Assembly: GCA_003452915.1 (NCBI GenBank)
Contig: DMMZ01000001.1
Span: 11,432-67,720 of the forward strand
DNA length: 56,289 bases
Source: Clostridiales bacterium
GTDB lineage: Bacteria; Bacillota; Clostridia; Oscillospirales; CAG-382
Reading direction: 5' to 3'
In this document: positions 8,950 through 17,035 of the stretch, piece after piece
Numbering within the stretch: position 1 is the first letter of the stretch
How the letters are laid out: each line of letters opens with the position of its first letter
Translations under genes and position numbers: made by a program
Notes under the pieces: model-generated
What the model was told of the DNA's origin: nothing
Seen by the model: only the letters and a program-made list of their open reading frames with translations
Database searches by the model: none

Positions 8950-9573
8950 TCAACACAAAGATAATGCAAGCTCGGCTGCAGTAGCAGCATCAGGTGAATA
9001 ACCGTCAGCACCGATACTGTCACAAAAACTCTGTGTTATAGGCGCACCGCCAATAATAACCTTTGTGTTTAAATTCTCGGCTTTAACTTTTTCAACAACA
9101 TTTTTCATCTCACCCATTGTTGTAGTTAAAAGAGCCGAACAAGCGATTACATTTGCGTTATGTTCTTTTGCACCGGCAACAAACGCTTCGGGAGTGACAC
9201 TAACTCCAAGGTCGATAACCTTTAAGCCTTTACCCTCCATCATCATTTTTACAAGATTTTTCCCGATGTCGTGCAGATCACCTTTGATAGTACCGATAAC
9301 TACGATACCTTTATCTTCTACACCTGCTTTAATAAGATAAGGCTTTAAGATTTCCACTCCTGCGTTCATTGCTCTGGCTGCAACAAGCACCTCCGGTACA
9401 AAAACTTCGTTGTTCTTAAATTTTTCACCTACTACATTCATAGCAGTTAGAAGACCTTCTTCAAGGATTTTTTTTGCAGGGATGCCCTGCTCCAAAGCAT
9501 TGGCGATTAATTCTTTTACAATCGGTGCTTTTCCGCGCTGCATATTTTGATTGATTTCATTAAGTATGCTCAT
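8950..9573 (-). CDS. cobalamin-binding methyltransferase corrinoid protein (MtaC/MtbC-like)
   Basis: 207 residues, the normal size for MtaC/MtbC/MttC-type proteins. The N-terminal helical B12-binding cap covers residues 1-85. The Rossmann-like B12 domain shows the cobalt-ligand motif D99-L-H101-D-I-G104, then SALLTTTM and GGAPIT. His101 would be the lower axial ligand of the corrinoid. It is the first gene of a two-gene minus-strand operon with the UroD-like methyltransferase and should be the methyl carrier and the target of the ASKHA-type activator at 3085-4632. Confidence 0.93.
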   Translation of the reverse strand: MSILNEINQNMQRGKAPIVKELIANALEQGIPAKKILEEGLLTAMNVVGEKFKNNEVFVPEVLVAARAMNAGVEILKPYLIKAGVEDKGIVVIGTIKGDLHDIGKNLVKMMMEGKGLKVIDLGVSVTPEAFVAGAKEHNANVIACSALLTTTMGEMKNVVEKVKAENLNTKVIIGGAPITQSFCDSIGADGYSPDAATAAELALSLC

Positions 9574-9615
9574 AATATATGTATCCCCTTTGTTTTTAAA
9601 TAGATTTGCAGTAAC

Positions 9616-9644
9616 ATATTATCATAATTATTTATTAAAAACAA
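9616..9644 (-). promoter_or_regulatory. promoter of the corrinoid protein/methyltransferase operon
   Basis: On the minus strand: TTGTTT (9644-9639), 17 bases, TAATAT (9621-9616), followed by a leader of about 35 bases and an AAAGGGG ribosome-binding site before the ATG at 9573. Confidence 0.5.
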
Positions 9645-9702
9645 GGATTATTGAATTGTTATTATAATATTTTAATTAAAAATATGCTGTAGATAATAAC
9701 TC

Positions 9703-9732
9703 TTGACAGGATATAAATATATATGTTAACAT
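9703..9732 (+). promoter_or_regulatory. promoter of the amidase lipoprotein gene
   Basis: A consensus -35 TTGACA (9703-9708) is followed after 18 bases by TAACAT (9727-9732). The start codon at 9764 has a CGGAG ribosome-binding site. The -10 is weak, so the exact -10 choice is uncertain. Confidence 0.45.
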
Positions 9733-9763
9733 AAAATAAATAAAAAATCGGAGAAATAAATTA

Positions 9764-10498
9764 ATGAATTTTCGAAAGTTTCTATACCTTACTTTATGTT
9801 TAATAACATTGTTTATATGTGTATCTTGTAAAATAGAGAATACTGATATTATTTCTGCTGAAAGTAATATAAGTTATGAATCAATCGAATCAACTAATAC
9901 TGTATTAGTTTCAAATGATAATTCAGAGGAACAGGTTGCATCCATTAAAATTACAAACGATTACTTAACCCCAATTGAAGATTTTTCATGGGAACGCACA
10001 TATGACGCGGAATATATCATGCTGCATTTTTGCAGTGCATTAATGGTGGATTTTGAAAATCCTTACGATTTAAATAAAGTAAGACAAATTTTTATTGATT
10101 ATAAAGTATCTATTCATTATATTATCGACAGGGATGGAAAAGTATTTTGCTATGTTCCGGAAAACAGAGTTGCATGGCATGCTGGAAAGGGAACATGGAT
10201 CAATGACGAGAAATATACCGATAACATGAATCAATACGCTATTGGGATAGAGATTCTTGCAATAGGCTCACAGAGCGATATGTCACAATATCTTACCTCG
10301 GAAGAATATAATCAAATAGTTCCTTCATTAATAGGCTATACGGATGCACAATACGAAGCTTTAAATGATTTAATTGAATATATATGTGAAAATAATAATA
10401 TTCCGAGAGATAAAGGACACATAATCGGACACGATGAATATAAACCCCAAAAGACCGACCCAGGTGAATTGTTTGAATGGGATAGGATAATAAAATAA
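9764..10498 (+). CDS. lipoprotein N-acetylmuramoyl-L-alanine amidase (Amidase_2)
   Basis: 244 residues. The N-terminus is a lipoprotein signal ending in CVSC, with Cys22 as the likely lipidated residue, followed by a Ser/Glu/Asn-rich spacer to about residue 68. The rest is an Amidase_2 domain: LHFCSAL supplies the first zinc His, SIHYIIDRDGKV and AWHAGKGTW are family signatures, and GHDEY...KTDPG gives the second zinc His and the Asp. It cleaves the bond between MurNAc and L-Ala in peptidoglycan from the outer face of the membrane. It is monocistronic, with its own promoter and terminator. Confidence 0.9.
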   Translation: MNFRKFLYLTLCLITLFICVSCKIENTDIISAESNISYESIESTNTVLVSNDNSEEQVASIKITNDYLTPIEDFSWERTYDAEYIMLHFCSALMVDFENPYDLNKVRQIFIDYKVSIHYIIDRDGKVFCYVPENRVAWHAGKGTWINDEKYTDNMNQYAIGIEILAIGSQSDMSQYLTSEEYNQIVPSLIGYTDAQYEALNDLIEYICENNNIPRDKGHIIGHDEYKPQKTDPGELFEWDRIIK

Positions 10499-10503
10499 TA
10501 TAA

Positions 10504-10537
10504 AACGACGATATTGCCATAAAAAAGCATCGTCGTT
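10504..10537 (+). terminator. rho-independent terminator after the amidase gene
   Basis: A perfect 9-bp stem AACGACGAT/ATCGTCGTT with a 16-base loop, followed by ATTTTATTTTC. Confidence 0.8.
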
Positions 10538-10687
10538 ATTTTATTTTCAGAAAGGTTTTTTACCATTTAACCAACCTTGATTTTTCCAGTGGTTTCTGTC
10601 GATCAGGTTCCAGTCGTTTTTTTCATCATTCTCGACATCATTTTAATAAGTATATAATATATATGGATTAAAGTGTGGTGAAATTGG

Positions 10688-11149
10688 ATGGATAGTAAAT
10701 TTAAGCTGATAGCTATCGGAAACAGATTTATGAAGGATGACGGAATAGCAATCGCTGTTGCGGAGCATCTGAGAGGGCATATAGGTGCAGAACTTGATTT
10801 TATTATTGCGGAAACAGACTATCAGAGCTGTTTTTATTTGATTAATGAGGATGACATTATAATTATCCTAGATGCTCTTTATACAGACGCTGTACCAGGT
10901 TGTGTTCAGCAATTTAATTTGTGCAATGAAATAACCAACGCTTCAAGCAATTACACTCAGCATGATATGAGTGTAATAGAATATTTAAAGATTCATAGAA
11001 TGGCAGTAAAAGGGTATTTAATAGGTATTGAGGTTGCAGAGATAGGTTATGGTGATAAGTTAAGCTCTTTTATTTCAGGAAGGTTTAATGATATTTGTAT
11101 GGAAGTGGAATATATTATAAAAAATATTTTATCGGAGGGTATAGTTTGA
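10688..11149 (+). CDS. [NiFe] hydrogenase maturation endopeptidase (HyaD/HycI family)
   Basis: 153 residues, the usual size. The start shows the family motif AIGNRFMKDDGIAIAVAEHL, whose acidic residue helps sense nickel, followed by IIILDAL and a QHDMSV segment with the conserved His. The enzyme removes the C-terminal tail of a [NiFe] hydrogenase large subunit once the metal centre is in place. The large subunit at 13093-14487 keeps such a tail (14 residues after its DPCxxCxxH motif). It is the first gene of the hydrogenase cluster; TATAAT at 10653-10658 is a plausible -10. Its stop codon falls inside the palindrome of repeat copy A. Confidence 0.88.
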   Translation: MDSKFKLIAIGNRFMKDDGIAIAVAEHLRGHIGAELDFIIAETDYQSCFYLINEDDIIIILDALYTDAVPGCVQQFNLCNEITNASSNYTQHDMSVIEYLKIHRMAVKGYLIGIEVAEIGYGDKLSSFISGRFNDICMEVEYIIKNILSEGIV

Positions 11150-11304
11150 AAGATATATCTTTCAAACTACAGTTTTGTGCCTTTACTGCAAGAGGTGCAG
11201 TAATCCGGCTGTTGCCGGAACGGCACAATTCTAATGTATGAAAGTTACACTTTCATACATTGCTGTTGGCGTGAACGCCACGGAAAGGTATGGTCATAAA
11301 TATG
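11144..11304 (+). repeat. structured repeat, copy A
   Basis: The longest copy. A 24-base perfect palindrome (11144-11167) contains the stop codon of the protease gene. Arms TTGTGCC (11175-11181) and GGCACAA (11222-11228) enclose two perfect hairpins (TTACTGC/GCAGTAA and TCCGGC/GCCGGA). Two more hairpins follow: a 13-bp stem at 11233-11261 and GGCGT/ACGCC at 11268-11279. The copy ends with GGAAAGG, and 13 bases later the ATG of the HypA-like gene at 11302. Every arm is intact, which suggests a folded RNA leader between two hydrogenase maturation genes. Confidence 0.75.
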
Positions 11305-11553
11305 CATGATACATTATTAAACCAGAATATATACGAAAACATCGTTCATATATGTTTGGAGCATAAGATAAATAAAATTAAAAATTTAATCATAACTGTA
11401 CATACAGATAGTCATATTTGCGAAGAGAGCCTTAGAGAACAGTTTAAAGTTAATAACAATATACTTATTGACGAATGGACTAATATTTTGATTCAAAAGA
11501 ACGATATTGAAAAACTGACTGCTATTCTTGACTACATAGATGGTGAGAAATAA
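11302..11553 (+). CDS. HypA-like protein without zinc domain
   Basis: 83 residues starting MHD, like the nickel-binding MHE N-terminus of HypA. The spacing of hydrophobic residues to IKNLIITVHTDSHICEESLREQF parallels HypA's first alpha/beta unit (normally ...I.L..GELSGV.PE.L.F.F). The C-terminal CxxC...CxxC zinc module of HypA (about 110-120 residues in total) is absent. An upstream in-frame ATG at 11290 is only one base from the AAAGG, so I prefer 11302, which has the same 13-base spacing as repeat copies B and C. Its position between the maturation protease and the hydrogenase subunits supports a role in nickel handling, but the homology call is by eye. Confidence 0.5.
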   Translation: MHDTLLNQNIYENIVHICLEHKINKIKNLIITVHTDSHICEESLREQFKVNNNILIDEWTNILIQKNDIEKLTAILDYIDGEK

Positions 11554-11668
11554 TAAATAACATCAATTTTTGCTTTTGATCATGAGAAAATATTTAGTTT
11601 TACTAAAAAATAACAAAATTTTTATTTTTGAATACATTGTATAATAACTTGCATATCGGAGGATTTTC

Positions 11669-12166
11669 ATGAACGACATTAATTCATTGGGTTATTTTTT
11701 TGAATATCTTATAAAGGACATTAAAAATGATATGGATAAGCTATATTCAAGCACATGTAAAAATAAAGGGCAGGTTATGGATCATCTTAAAGATAGAATA
11801 ACGATGCTTGAAAATTTCGTAAAATCAATTAATAATAATTATTATTTTCAGGTTCAGGCAATACCTCAGCCCAATAAAGTAGCCATTTTTCCGCAAGGCA
11901 AGGTTGTTGCAAGAAACAACAATAATAATAACAAAACGTTTACAGTGGATGAGCTTGCAGAATTCAACGGAAGAAATGGGAATCCTGCTTATGTAGCTGT
12001 GAACGGAGTTGTATACGATGTAACAAATAATCCTACTTGGGCTGCAGCAACACATTTCAGTTTAAGTGCTGGTAATGATCTAACCTCAGAATTTGCTGCA
12101 TGTCATGCAGGCGAACCTATATTAAATAAGTTGGCTGTAGTAGGAAATCTTAATAAGGTGGTGTAG
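11669..12166 (+). CDS. cytochrome b5-like heme/steroid-binding domain protein
   Basis: 165 residues. The N-terminal 75 residues are helical and unlike anything I recognise. Residues about 88-165 form a cytochrome b5-like domain: FTVDELAEFNGRNGNPAYVAVNGVVYDVTNNP, then ATHFSLSAGNDLTSEFAACHAGEPILNKLAVVG. The two His residues (THFS and CHAG) could ligate heme or the fold could bind another ligand. GGAGG precedes the ATG and TATAAT lies at 11640-11645. The stop is two bases before the TTG start of the hydrogenase small subunit, so the two are translationally close. It may be an electron-transfer partner of the hydrogenase. Confidence 0.75.
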   Translation: MNDINSLGYFFEYLIKDIKNDMDKLYSSTCKNKGQVMDHLKDRITMLENFVKSINNNYYFQVQAIPQPNKVAIFPQGKVVARNNNNNNKTFTVDELAEFNGRNGNPAYVAVNGVVYDVTNNPTWAAATHFSLSAGNDLTSEFAACHAGEPILNKLAVVGNLNKVV

Positions 12167-12168
12167 GT

Positions 12169-13056
12169 TTGATTTATTCGGAAAATAAATGTCCTGAGTA
12201 TAATAATCGCATGAAAACAATATCGACTTTAGTTAATAGGGTTAAATCTGAAGCTGCTATTGGCACAATAAAAAAGAGAAATTTAGTCTGGCTCGAAACA
12301 AATGGATGCTCTGGAAACATTATTTCACTTCTTGACGGAGCTGATCCGGATTTTCAATTTCTTATTACTCAAATGACATATTTTATATATAATAACAGTT
12401 TAAGTACCGCTCAAGGGAATCAAGCAATAAAGCAACTGTTTAGCGTTTTGGGACAGGATTACATATTGGCTGTCGAGGGTGCGATTTCAACAAAAGATAA
12501 CGGAGCTTACAATATCATAGGACGGCTGAACGGAAAATTGATAACAGGTCTGGACGCTGTAAAAACACTTGGCGAAGGTGCAGCGTATGTAATTGCTGTC
12601 GGAGCATGCGCTTCCCATGGTGGTGTATCAGCAGCCAGGCCAAATCCCACTGAATGTGTAAGTGTTGAATCTGTTTTAAACAGAAAAGTTATAAATTTAC
12701 CTGGTTGCCCCTGCCATCCCGACTGGTTTACAGGGACACTTGCACATATTTTATTATATGGTGAACCTCCGCTTGATTCAAGAAATCGTCCCTTAATGTT
12801 TTACAACATTACAATACATGACCGCTGCGAAAGAAGATCATATTTTGATCAAGGTATCTTTGCAGAGAAATTAGGAGATAAGACCTGTATGTTTAAAATA
12901 GGCTGCCGCGGCCCTATCACCCGAATTGACTGTCCCGTAAGGCAATGGAATGAACGTGTAAGCTGGCCGGTAGAAAATGATTCACCATGTATAGGCTGTG
13001 CACAGTTCGGTTTCCCTGATGCTATGGAACCGTTTATCAGTTATGGGATTACGTAA
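12169..13056 (+). CDS. [NiFe] hydrogenase small subunit, soluble
   Basis: About 295 residues with a TTG start, AAGGTGG six bases upstream. Cluster ligands seen: proximal at ETNGC47, VGACASHGG and LPGCPCHP; distal at HDRCERR and KTCMFKIGC; medial at DCPVRQWN and PCIGC. The canonical CxxC at the proximal site reads C47-S-G-N50, so one usual cysteine is Asn. There is no twin-arginine signal and no C-terminal membrane helix, so the enzyme should be cytoplasmic. The subunit carries electrons between the active site and a partner. Neighbours: cytochrome b5-like protein upstream, large subunit 36 bases downstream. Confidence 0.9.
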   Translation: MIYSENKCPEYNNRMKTISTLVNRVKSEAAIGTIKKRNLVWLETNGCSGNIISLLDGADPDFQFLITQMTYFIYNNSLSTAQGNQAIKQLFSVLGQDYILAVEGAISTKDNGAYNIIGRLNGKLITGLDAVKTLGEGAAYVIAVGACASHGGVSAARPNPTECVSVESVLNRKVINLPGCPCHPDWFTGTLAHILLYGEPPLDSRNRPLMFYNITIHDRCERRSYFDQGIFAEKLGDKTCMFKIGCRGPITRIDCPVRQWNERVSWPVENDSPCIGCAQFGFPDAMEPFISYGIT

Positions 13057-13092
13057 TAATTAAATACAAAATTTTAATTTTGGAGGTCAGAT

Positions 13093-14487
13093 ATGCCTGA
13101 GAGGATAACTATAAATCCTGTTACCCGTATAAGTGGTTTTATGGAAATACAAGCTGATATTGAAAATAATATAATTATAGATGCAAAAACAAAGGGCATT
13201 ATGTTCCGCGGCTTTGAAAAAATGTTGATGGGCAGAAATCCATTTGATGCTGTGTATTTTACCGAGCGTATTTGCGGAATTTGTTCAACAGCTCATGCAA
13301 TGGCTTCTACAATTGCTTTAGAAAACGTTATGGGTATTGTACCTTCAGAACAGGGAAGGTACTTAAGAGATATCGTACATGGATGCGAATTTCTGCAAAA
13401 CCATCTGAGACATTTTTTTCAATTTACTATACCCGACTTTGTAAAAATGCCTGAAGAATATCCTTTATTTAAGAGTGATGAAAGAGATTTTAGGTTACCT
13501 AAAGAAAAAAATGACCGAATGGTAAAGGACTATTTTGATTCGCTGGAGTACAGCCGTAACGCACATCAGATGCTTGCTATTCTGGGTGGTAAAGCGCCGC
13601 ACAATCATGGAATTTTCATTGGTGGAATTACAACACAGGCAACTGCCGACATGATAATCAGCATTTTATCTATTCTCACCGGAATCGGGAATTTTATTGA
13701 AGAAAGAATGATTCCAGACATTTATGAAATAGGGGATTATTATCCCGAGTATTATAAGATAGGCGGCGGTTATGGAAATCTACTGAGTTATGGTTGCTTT
13801 GATAATTACTTATCTTTAGGTACTTTATATGTCGATCCTCTCGTTTATACAAACAATACAACCACTTTATTTAATCCCAATAATATTACACAAGAGGTGG
13901 ATTATTCGTATTTTAAAGATAATGTTAATAATGAATATCAAGAAACCGATATACTTAAAGAAAAAGCATATTCCTTTATTAAAGCACCGAGATATAACAA
14001 CATTCCGTATGAAGTAGGTCCTTTAGCAAGACAATGGTTAAGTGGTGAGTACAGAAACGGTATTTCGACGATGGATCGATTAATCGCCAGAGTCCTGGAA
14101 GCTAAAAAAATAGTGTCTGTTATGAAAATACTGCTCCAAAACCTTATACCCGGAACTGATGTACAGAAAGTATATGAAATTCCTAAAGCAGGTGCCGGAA
14201 AAGGTCTTATTGATACAACACGAGGTGCACTAGGTCATTGGATAACAATCAAGGATAGTAAAATATTATTATACCAGATAATAACTCCGTCAGCCTGGAA
14301 TCTGTCATCACAAAGCGTTGATAATATGAAAGGAACGGCTGAACAGACTCTTATAGGTACACCGGTTAAGGATACAACCGCTCCGGCTGAGATAGTCAGA
14401 ACAATACGCTCGTTTGACCCTTGCGTTTCCTGTGCAACTCACGTTTATACAAGAGGAAATCTAGTATATTCCAAACAATTTATCTGA
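13093..14487 (+). CDS. [NiFe] hydrogenase large subunit, unprocessed precursor
   Basis: 464 residues. The L1 motif is TERICGICSTAHAMAS and the L2 motif DPCVSCATHVY, giving the four cysteines that hold the Ni-Fe centre. The 14 residues after His450 (starting VYTRGN) form the tail expected to be removed by the maturation protease encoded at 10688. The N-terminus ITINPVTRISG is typical. The start has a GGAGG site. It catalyses reversible H2 oxidation. With the small subunit it resembles uptake-type enzymes more than energy-converting ones, since no membrane or NuoEF-like genes are adjacent; the physiological electron acceptor is not in view. Confidence 0.95.
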   Translation: MPERITINPVTRISGFMEIQADIENNIIIDAKTKGIMFRGFEKMLMGRNPFDAVYFTERICGICSTAHAMASTIALENVMGIVPSEQGRYLRDIVHGCEFLQNHLRHFFQFTIPDFVKMPEEYPLFKSDERDFRLPKEKNDRMVKDYFDSLEYSRNAHQMLAILGGKAPHNHGIFIGGITTQATADMIISILSILTGIGNFIEERMIPDIYEIGDYYPEYYKIGGGYGNLLSYGCFDNYLSLGTLYVDPLVYTNNTTTLFNPNNITQEVDYSYFKDNVNNEYQETDILKEKAYSFIKAPRYNNIPYEVGPLARQWLSGEYRNGISTMDRLIARVLEAKKIVSVMKILLQNLIPGTDVQKVYEIPKAGAGKGLIDTTRGALGHWITIKDSKILLYQIITPSAWNLSSQSVDNMKGTAEQTLIGTPVKDTTAPAEIVRTIRSFDPCVSCATHVYTRGNLVYSKQFI

Positions 14488-14539
14488 AATTCTTAATAAT
14501 GATTATAATCTCCTAATTGTTTTAAAAGAGGTTTTCCAC

Positions 14540-15130
14540 ATGAATTTAACCGATTTTTTTAACAAGGCAGCAGAAAATTGGGATGAAAATGTCTTTCATG
14601 ATATCAATAAAATCAACCAGATAATGAGTTTTATAGATATAAAAAAAGGAAGGTCTATTCTTGATGTGGGTACAGGAACAGGTGTGTTGATTCCTTTTTT
14701 ACATTCTTGCATTGGTGAAACAGGTAGAATTGTTGTGGCCGATCTTGCTCAAAATATGATTGATATTGCAAAAAGCAAATATTATTATAAAAACACAAAA
14801 TTCATTGTAAGTGATGTATTAAGCGAGGATTTTCCGTATAAGCAATTTGATAATATTATTTGTTATTCTATGTTTCCGCATTTTATCGATAAAAGAAAAG
14901 CAATATTGACATTAGCAAATTACCTCAATAAAGGTGGAAAACTGGTTATCTGCCATTCACAGAGCAGGGATACAATAAATAATTTCCATAAAAATAAAGT
15001 CGATTTGGATAAAGATACTATGCTACCATCAATTCAATATTTCAGAAATATGTTTGATGAATGCGGCTTAGGGACTATTACAGAAATTGATAACGATGAA
15101 ATGTTTGTTGTTATTGGAGTAAGGTATTAA
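14540..15130 (+). CDS. class I SAM-dependent methyltransferase
   Basis: 196 residues with the SAM-binding motif ILDVGTGTGVLIPFL (motif I), VVADLAQNMIDIAK (motif II) and an FDNIICYSMFPHF segment (motif IV). The pattern is close to UbiE/Methyltransf_11-type small-molecule methyltransferases. It begins 52 bases after the hydrogenase large subunit with AAAAGAGG upstream and ends at a bidirectional terminator, so it is likely the last gene of the hydrogenase transcript. Substrate unknown; a link to a corrinoid or heme cofactor is possible but not shown. Confidence 0.85.
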   Translation: MNLTDFFNKAAENWDENVFHDINKINQIMSFIDIKKGRSILDVGTGTGVLIPFLHSCIGETGRIVVADLAQNMIDIAKSKYYYKNTKFIVSDVLSEDFPYKQFDNIICYSMFPHFIDKRKAILTLANYLNKGGKLVICHSQSRDTINNFHKNKVDLDKDTMLPSIQYFRNMFDECGLGTITEIDNDEMFVVIGVRY

Positions 15131-15139
15131 TTAATAAGC

Positions 15140-15169
15140 AAATCCAGAGAATTTTTCATCTCTGGATTT
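15140..15169. terminator. bidirectional terminator between methyltransferase and hcp
   Basis: A perfect 11-bp stem AAATCCAGAGA/TCTCTGGATTT with an 8-base loop, T-rich on both outer sides, between convergent genes. Confidence 0.85.
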
Positions 15170-15185
15170 TTAATGTTTATTTTTA

Positions 15186-16775
15186 TTAACCGAGAATTTT
15201 CTTTAAATCATCGTCAGGTGTGGAGATAGGGGAGATTCCAAAGTTTTCTACAAGAAAGTTAAGTACATTTGGAGAAACAAAAGCAGGTAGTGTTGGTCCG
15301 AGATAAATGTTCTTGATTCCAAGCGAAAGCAGAGTAAGTAAAATACAAACCGCTTTTTGTTCATACCATGAAAGTACCAATGTTAGCGGAAGGTCGTTTA
15401 CTCCACATTCAAAAGCTTCCGACAAAGCTAATGCTACTTTAATTGCACTGTAAGCATCATTACATTGCCCCATATCCATAATTCTGGGTAGTCCACCTAT
15501 ATCGCCCAAGTCCAGGTCGTTAAAACGATATTTTCCACAGGCAAGCGTAAGAATTATAGAATCTTTAGGAGTTTTCTGAACAAATTCCGTATAATAGTTA
15601 CGTCCTGGTTTTGCACCGTCACAACCACCAACAAGGAAGAAATGCTTGATTGCTCCGTTTTTAACCGCATCAATTACTTTATCAGCAACGGATAATACAG
15701 TTCCATGACCAAAGCCTGTTAAAACTTGTGTACCACCGTTAATTCCTGTCATTTTATATTCTTCTGTATAACCGCCCAACTCCAGAGCTTTTTCTATAAC
15801 AGGTGTAAAGTCTTTGTTATCGTCGATATGCACCATCCCAGGATATGCCACAACTTCTGTTGTAAAAATTCTGTCACGGTAGTTATCCTTTACAGGCATA
15901 ATACAATTGGTTGTAAACAGTACAGGTGCTGGAATATCTTTAAATTCTTTTTGTTGATTCTGCCATGATGTGCCGAAGTTACCCTTGAGATGAGGAAAAG
16001 CCTTAATCTTCGGATATGCGTGTGCAGGTAGCATTTCACCATGAGTGTAAATATTAATTCCTTTATCTTTTGTTTGTTCAAGCAGTAAATATAAATCATA
16101 TAAATCATGACCGCTGACCACAATAAACGGTCCTTTTTCAATAGTAAGCGGAACAGCTGTGGGAACAGGTGTGCCAAAAGTATCGGTATTTGCCATGTCT
16201 AATAAAGCCATACATTTCAAGTTTACCTTACCGGTTTCCATAACAAGCGGTAAAAGCTCATCCATGCTCAGCTCTTCGCCAATTGCAGACATACCTTTAA
16301 AGAAAAAGTTATTGACTTCATCATCAGAATAACCCAGCATAAGCGCATGATAAGCGTATGCCGCCATTCCTCGTAAACCGAACAATATCAAAGATTTCAA
16401 TGAGCGAATATCCTCATTTGCTGTCCACAATTCCTGCATGTTATAATCATCATTTCGTACACATTGGGACGAACAACAGGAACACTGTGGTATTAAAGCA
16501 TCTTTTTGCTTATGAACCGCATCAATCTGACGTTGTACAGCGTCATTATCAAAACTTACATTAGTTATTGTTGTAAACAAACCCTCAAGCATAACACGGT
16601 TTATATCCGCATCAGGCTTGTTGCCATTTAACGCTCGTGCAAGACCGATCAACGCTCCTGTTAATTCATCCTGTAGCTCCGAGGTATCCGCCTGCTTGCC
16701 ACAGACACCCATCTTTCCTGTACAAGCATTGCAGCCTGCTGTTTGCTCACATTGAAAACAAAACATATTAGACAT
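15186..16775 (-). CDS. hcp: hybrid cluster protein (Hcp, hydroxylamine/NO reductase)
   Basis: 529 residues, the normal length. The N-terminus carries the Fe-S cluster cysteines C6, C9, C18 and C25 with an extra C15. Hybrid-cluster regions follow, including SGHDLYDLY, FTTNCIMP, GGCDGAKPGRNYYTEF and TLACGKYRFN. Hcp reduces hydroxylamine in vitro and nitric oxide in vivo and is typically induced by nitrosative stress in anaerobes. It lies divergent from a Crp/Fnr-type regulator and has a GTTGCA-N2-TGCAAC inverted repeat at its promoter. The ATG at 16775 has an AAGGAG site. Confidence 0.96.
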   Translation of the reverse strand: MSNMFCFQCEQTAGCNACTGKMGVCGKQADTSELQDELTGALIGLARALNGNKPDADINRVMLEGLFTTITNVSFDNDAVQRQIDAVHKQKDALIPQCSCCSSQCVRNDDYNMQELWTANEDIRSLKSLILFGLRGMAAYAYHALMLGYSDDEVNNFFFKGMSAIGEELSMDELLPLVMETGKVNLKCMALLDMANTDTFGTPVPTAVPLTIEKGPFIVVSGHDLYDLYLLLEQTKDKGINIYTHGEMLPAHAYPKIKAFPHLKGNFGTSWQNQQKEFKDIPAPVLFTTNCIMPVKDNYRDRIFTTEVVAYPGMVHIDDNKDFTPVIEKALELGGYTEEYKMTGINGGTQVLTGFGHGTVLSVADKVIDAVKNGAIKHFFLVGGCDGAKPGRNYYTEFVQKTPKDSIILTLACGKYRFNDLDLGDIGGLPRIMDMGQCNDAYSAIKVALALSEAFECGVNDLPLTLVLSWYEQKAVCILLTLLSLGIKNIYLGPTLPAFVSPNVLNFLVENFGISPISTPDDDLKKILG

Positions 16776-16827
16776 TTTAAGCTCCTTTATAAGAAAATTT
16801 TAATTTGTATCTTTACTTTATAGTCAG

Positions 16828-16869
16828 ATTATATTATACTTTGAATATAAAAGTCGTTGCAGTTGCAAC
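16828..16869 (-). promoter_or_regulatory. hcp promoter with Crp/Fnr-like operator at about -41.5
   Basis: On the minus strand a perfect inverted repeat GTTGCA-AC-TGCAAC (16869-16856) precedes two overlapping -10 boxes TATAAT (16838-16833 and 16833-16828). With the second -10 the repeat is centred at about -41.5, the class II activator position used by Crp/Fnr proteins; no good -35 is present, as expected for an activated promoter. The obvious candidate regulator is the Crp/Fnr homologue encoded divergently. Confidence 0.6.
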
Positions 16870-16889
16870 ACATGGAAGAAAAGAGGAAA

Positions 16890-17035
16890 GTCTGAAAGTA
16901 AACTTTCAGACAAAGAGTTTTGTGCCTTTTACACCGTACAGTATGGTGTAAATTTGGCTATTGCCAAAAATCCGCAATGCGCGGGGAACCGACACAAAAC
17001 TCCATGCATCGCCGAAAGGAATGGTTATAAAAATG
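16890..17035 (+). repeat. structured repeat, copy B
   Basis: Starts with hairpin GTCTGAAAGT/ACTTTCAGAC (16890-16911, 2-base loop). Outer arms GAGTTTTGTG (16915-16924) and CACAAAACTC (16993-17002) pair perfectly and enclose hairpins TTTACACC/GGTGTAAA, TTTGGC/GCCAAA and CCGC/GCGG. It ends CCGAAAGG and, 13 bases on, the ATG (17033) of the Crp-like gene. The shared ends but different inner hairpins compared with copy A show that base pairing, not sequence, is kept. Confidence 0.75.

Noticed and set aside
11144..11304. Repeat copy A as a cobalamin or nickel riboswitch
   Set aside because: Its position near corrinoid and nickel genes suggested this, but no B12 box or NiCo consensus is present, and the same element precedes unrelated genes.
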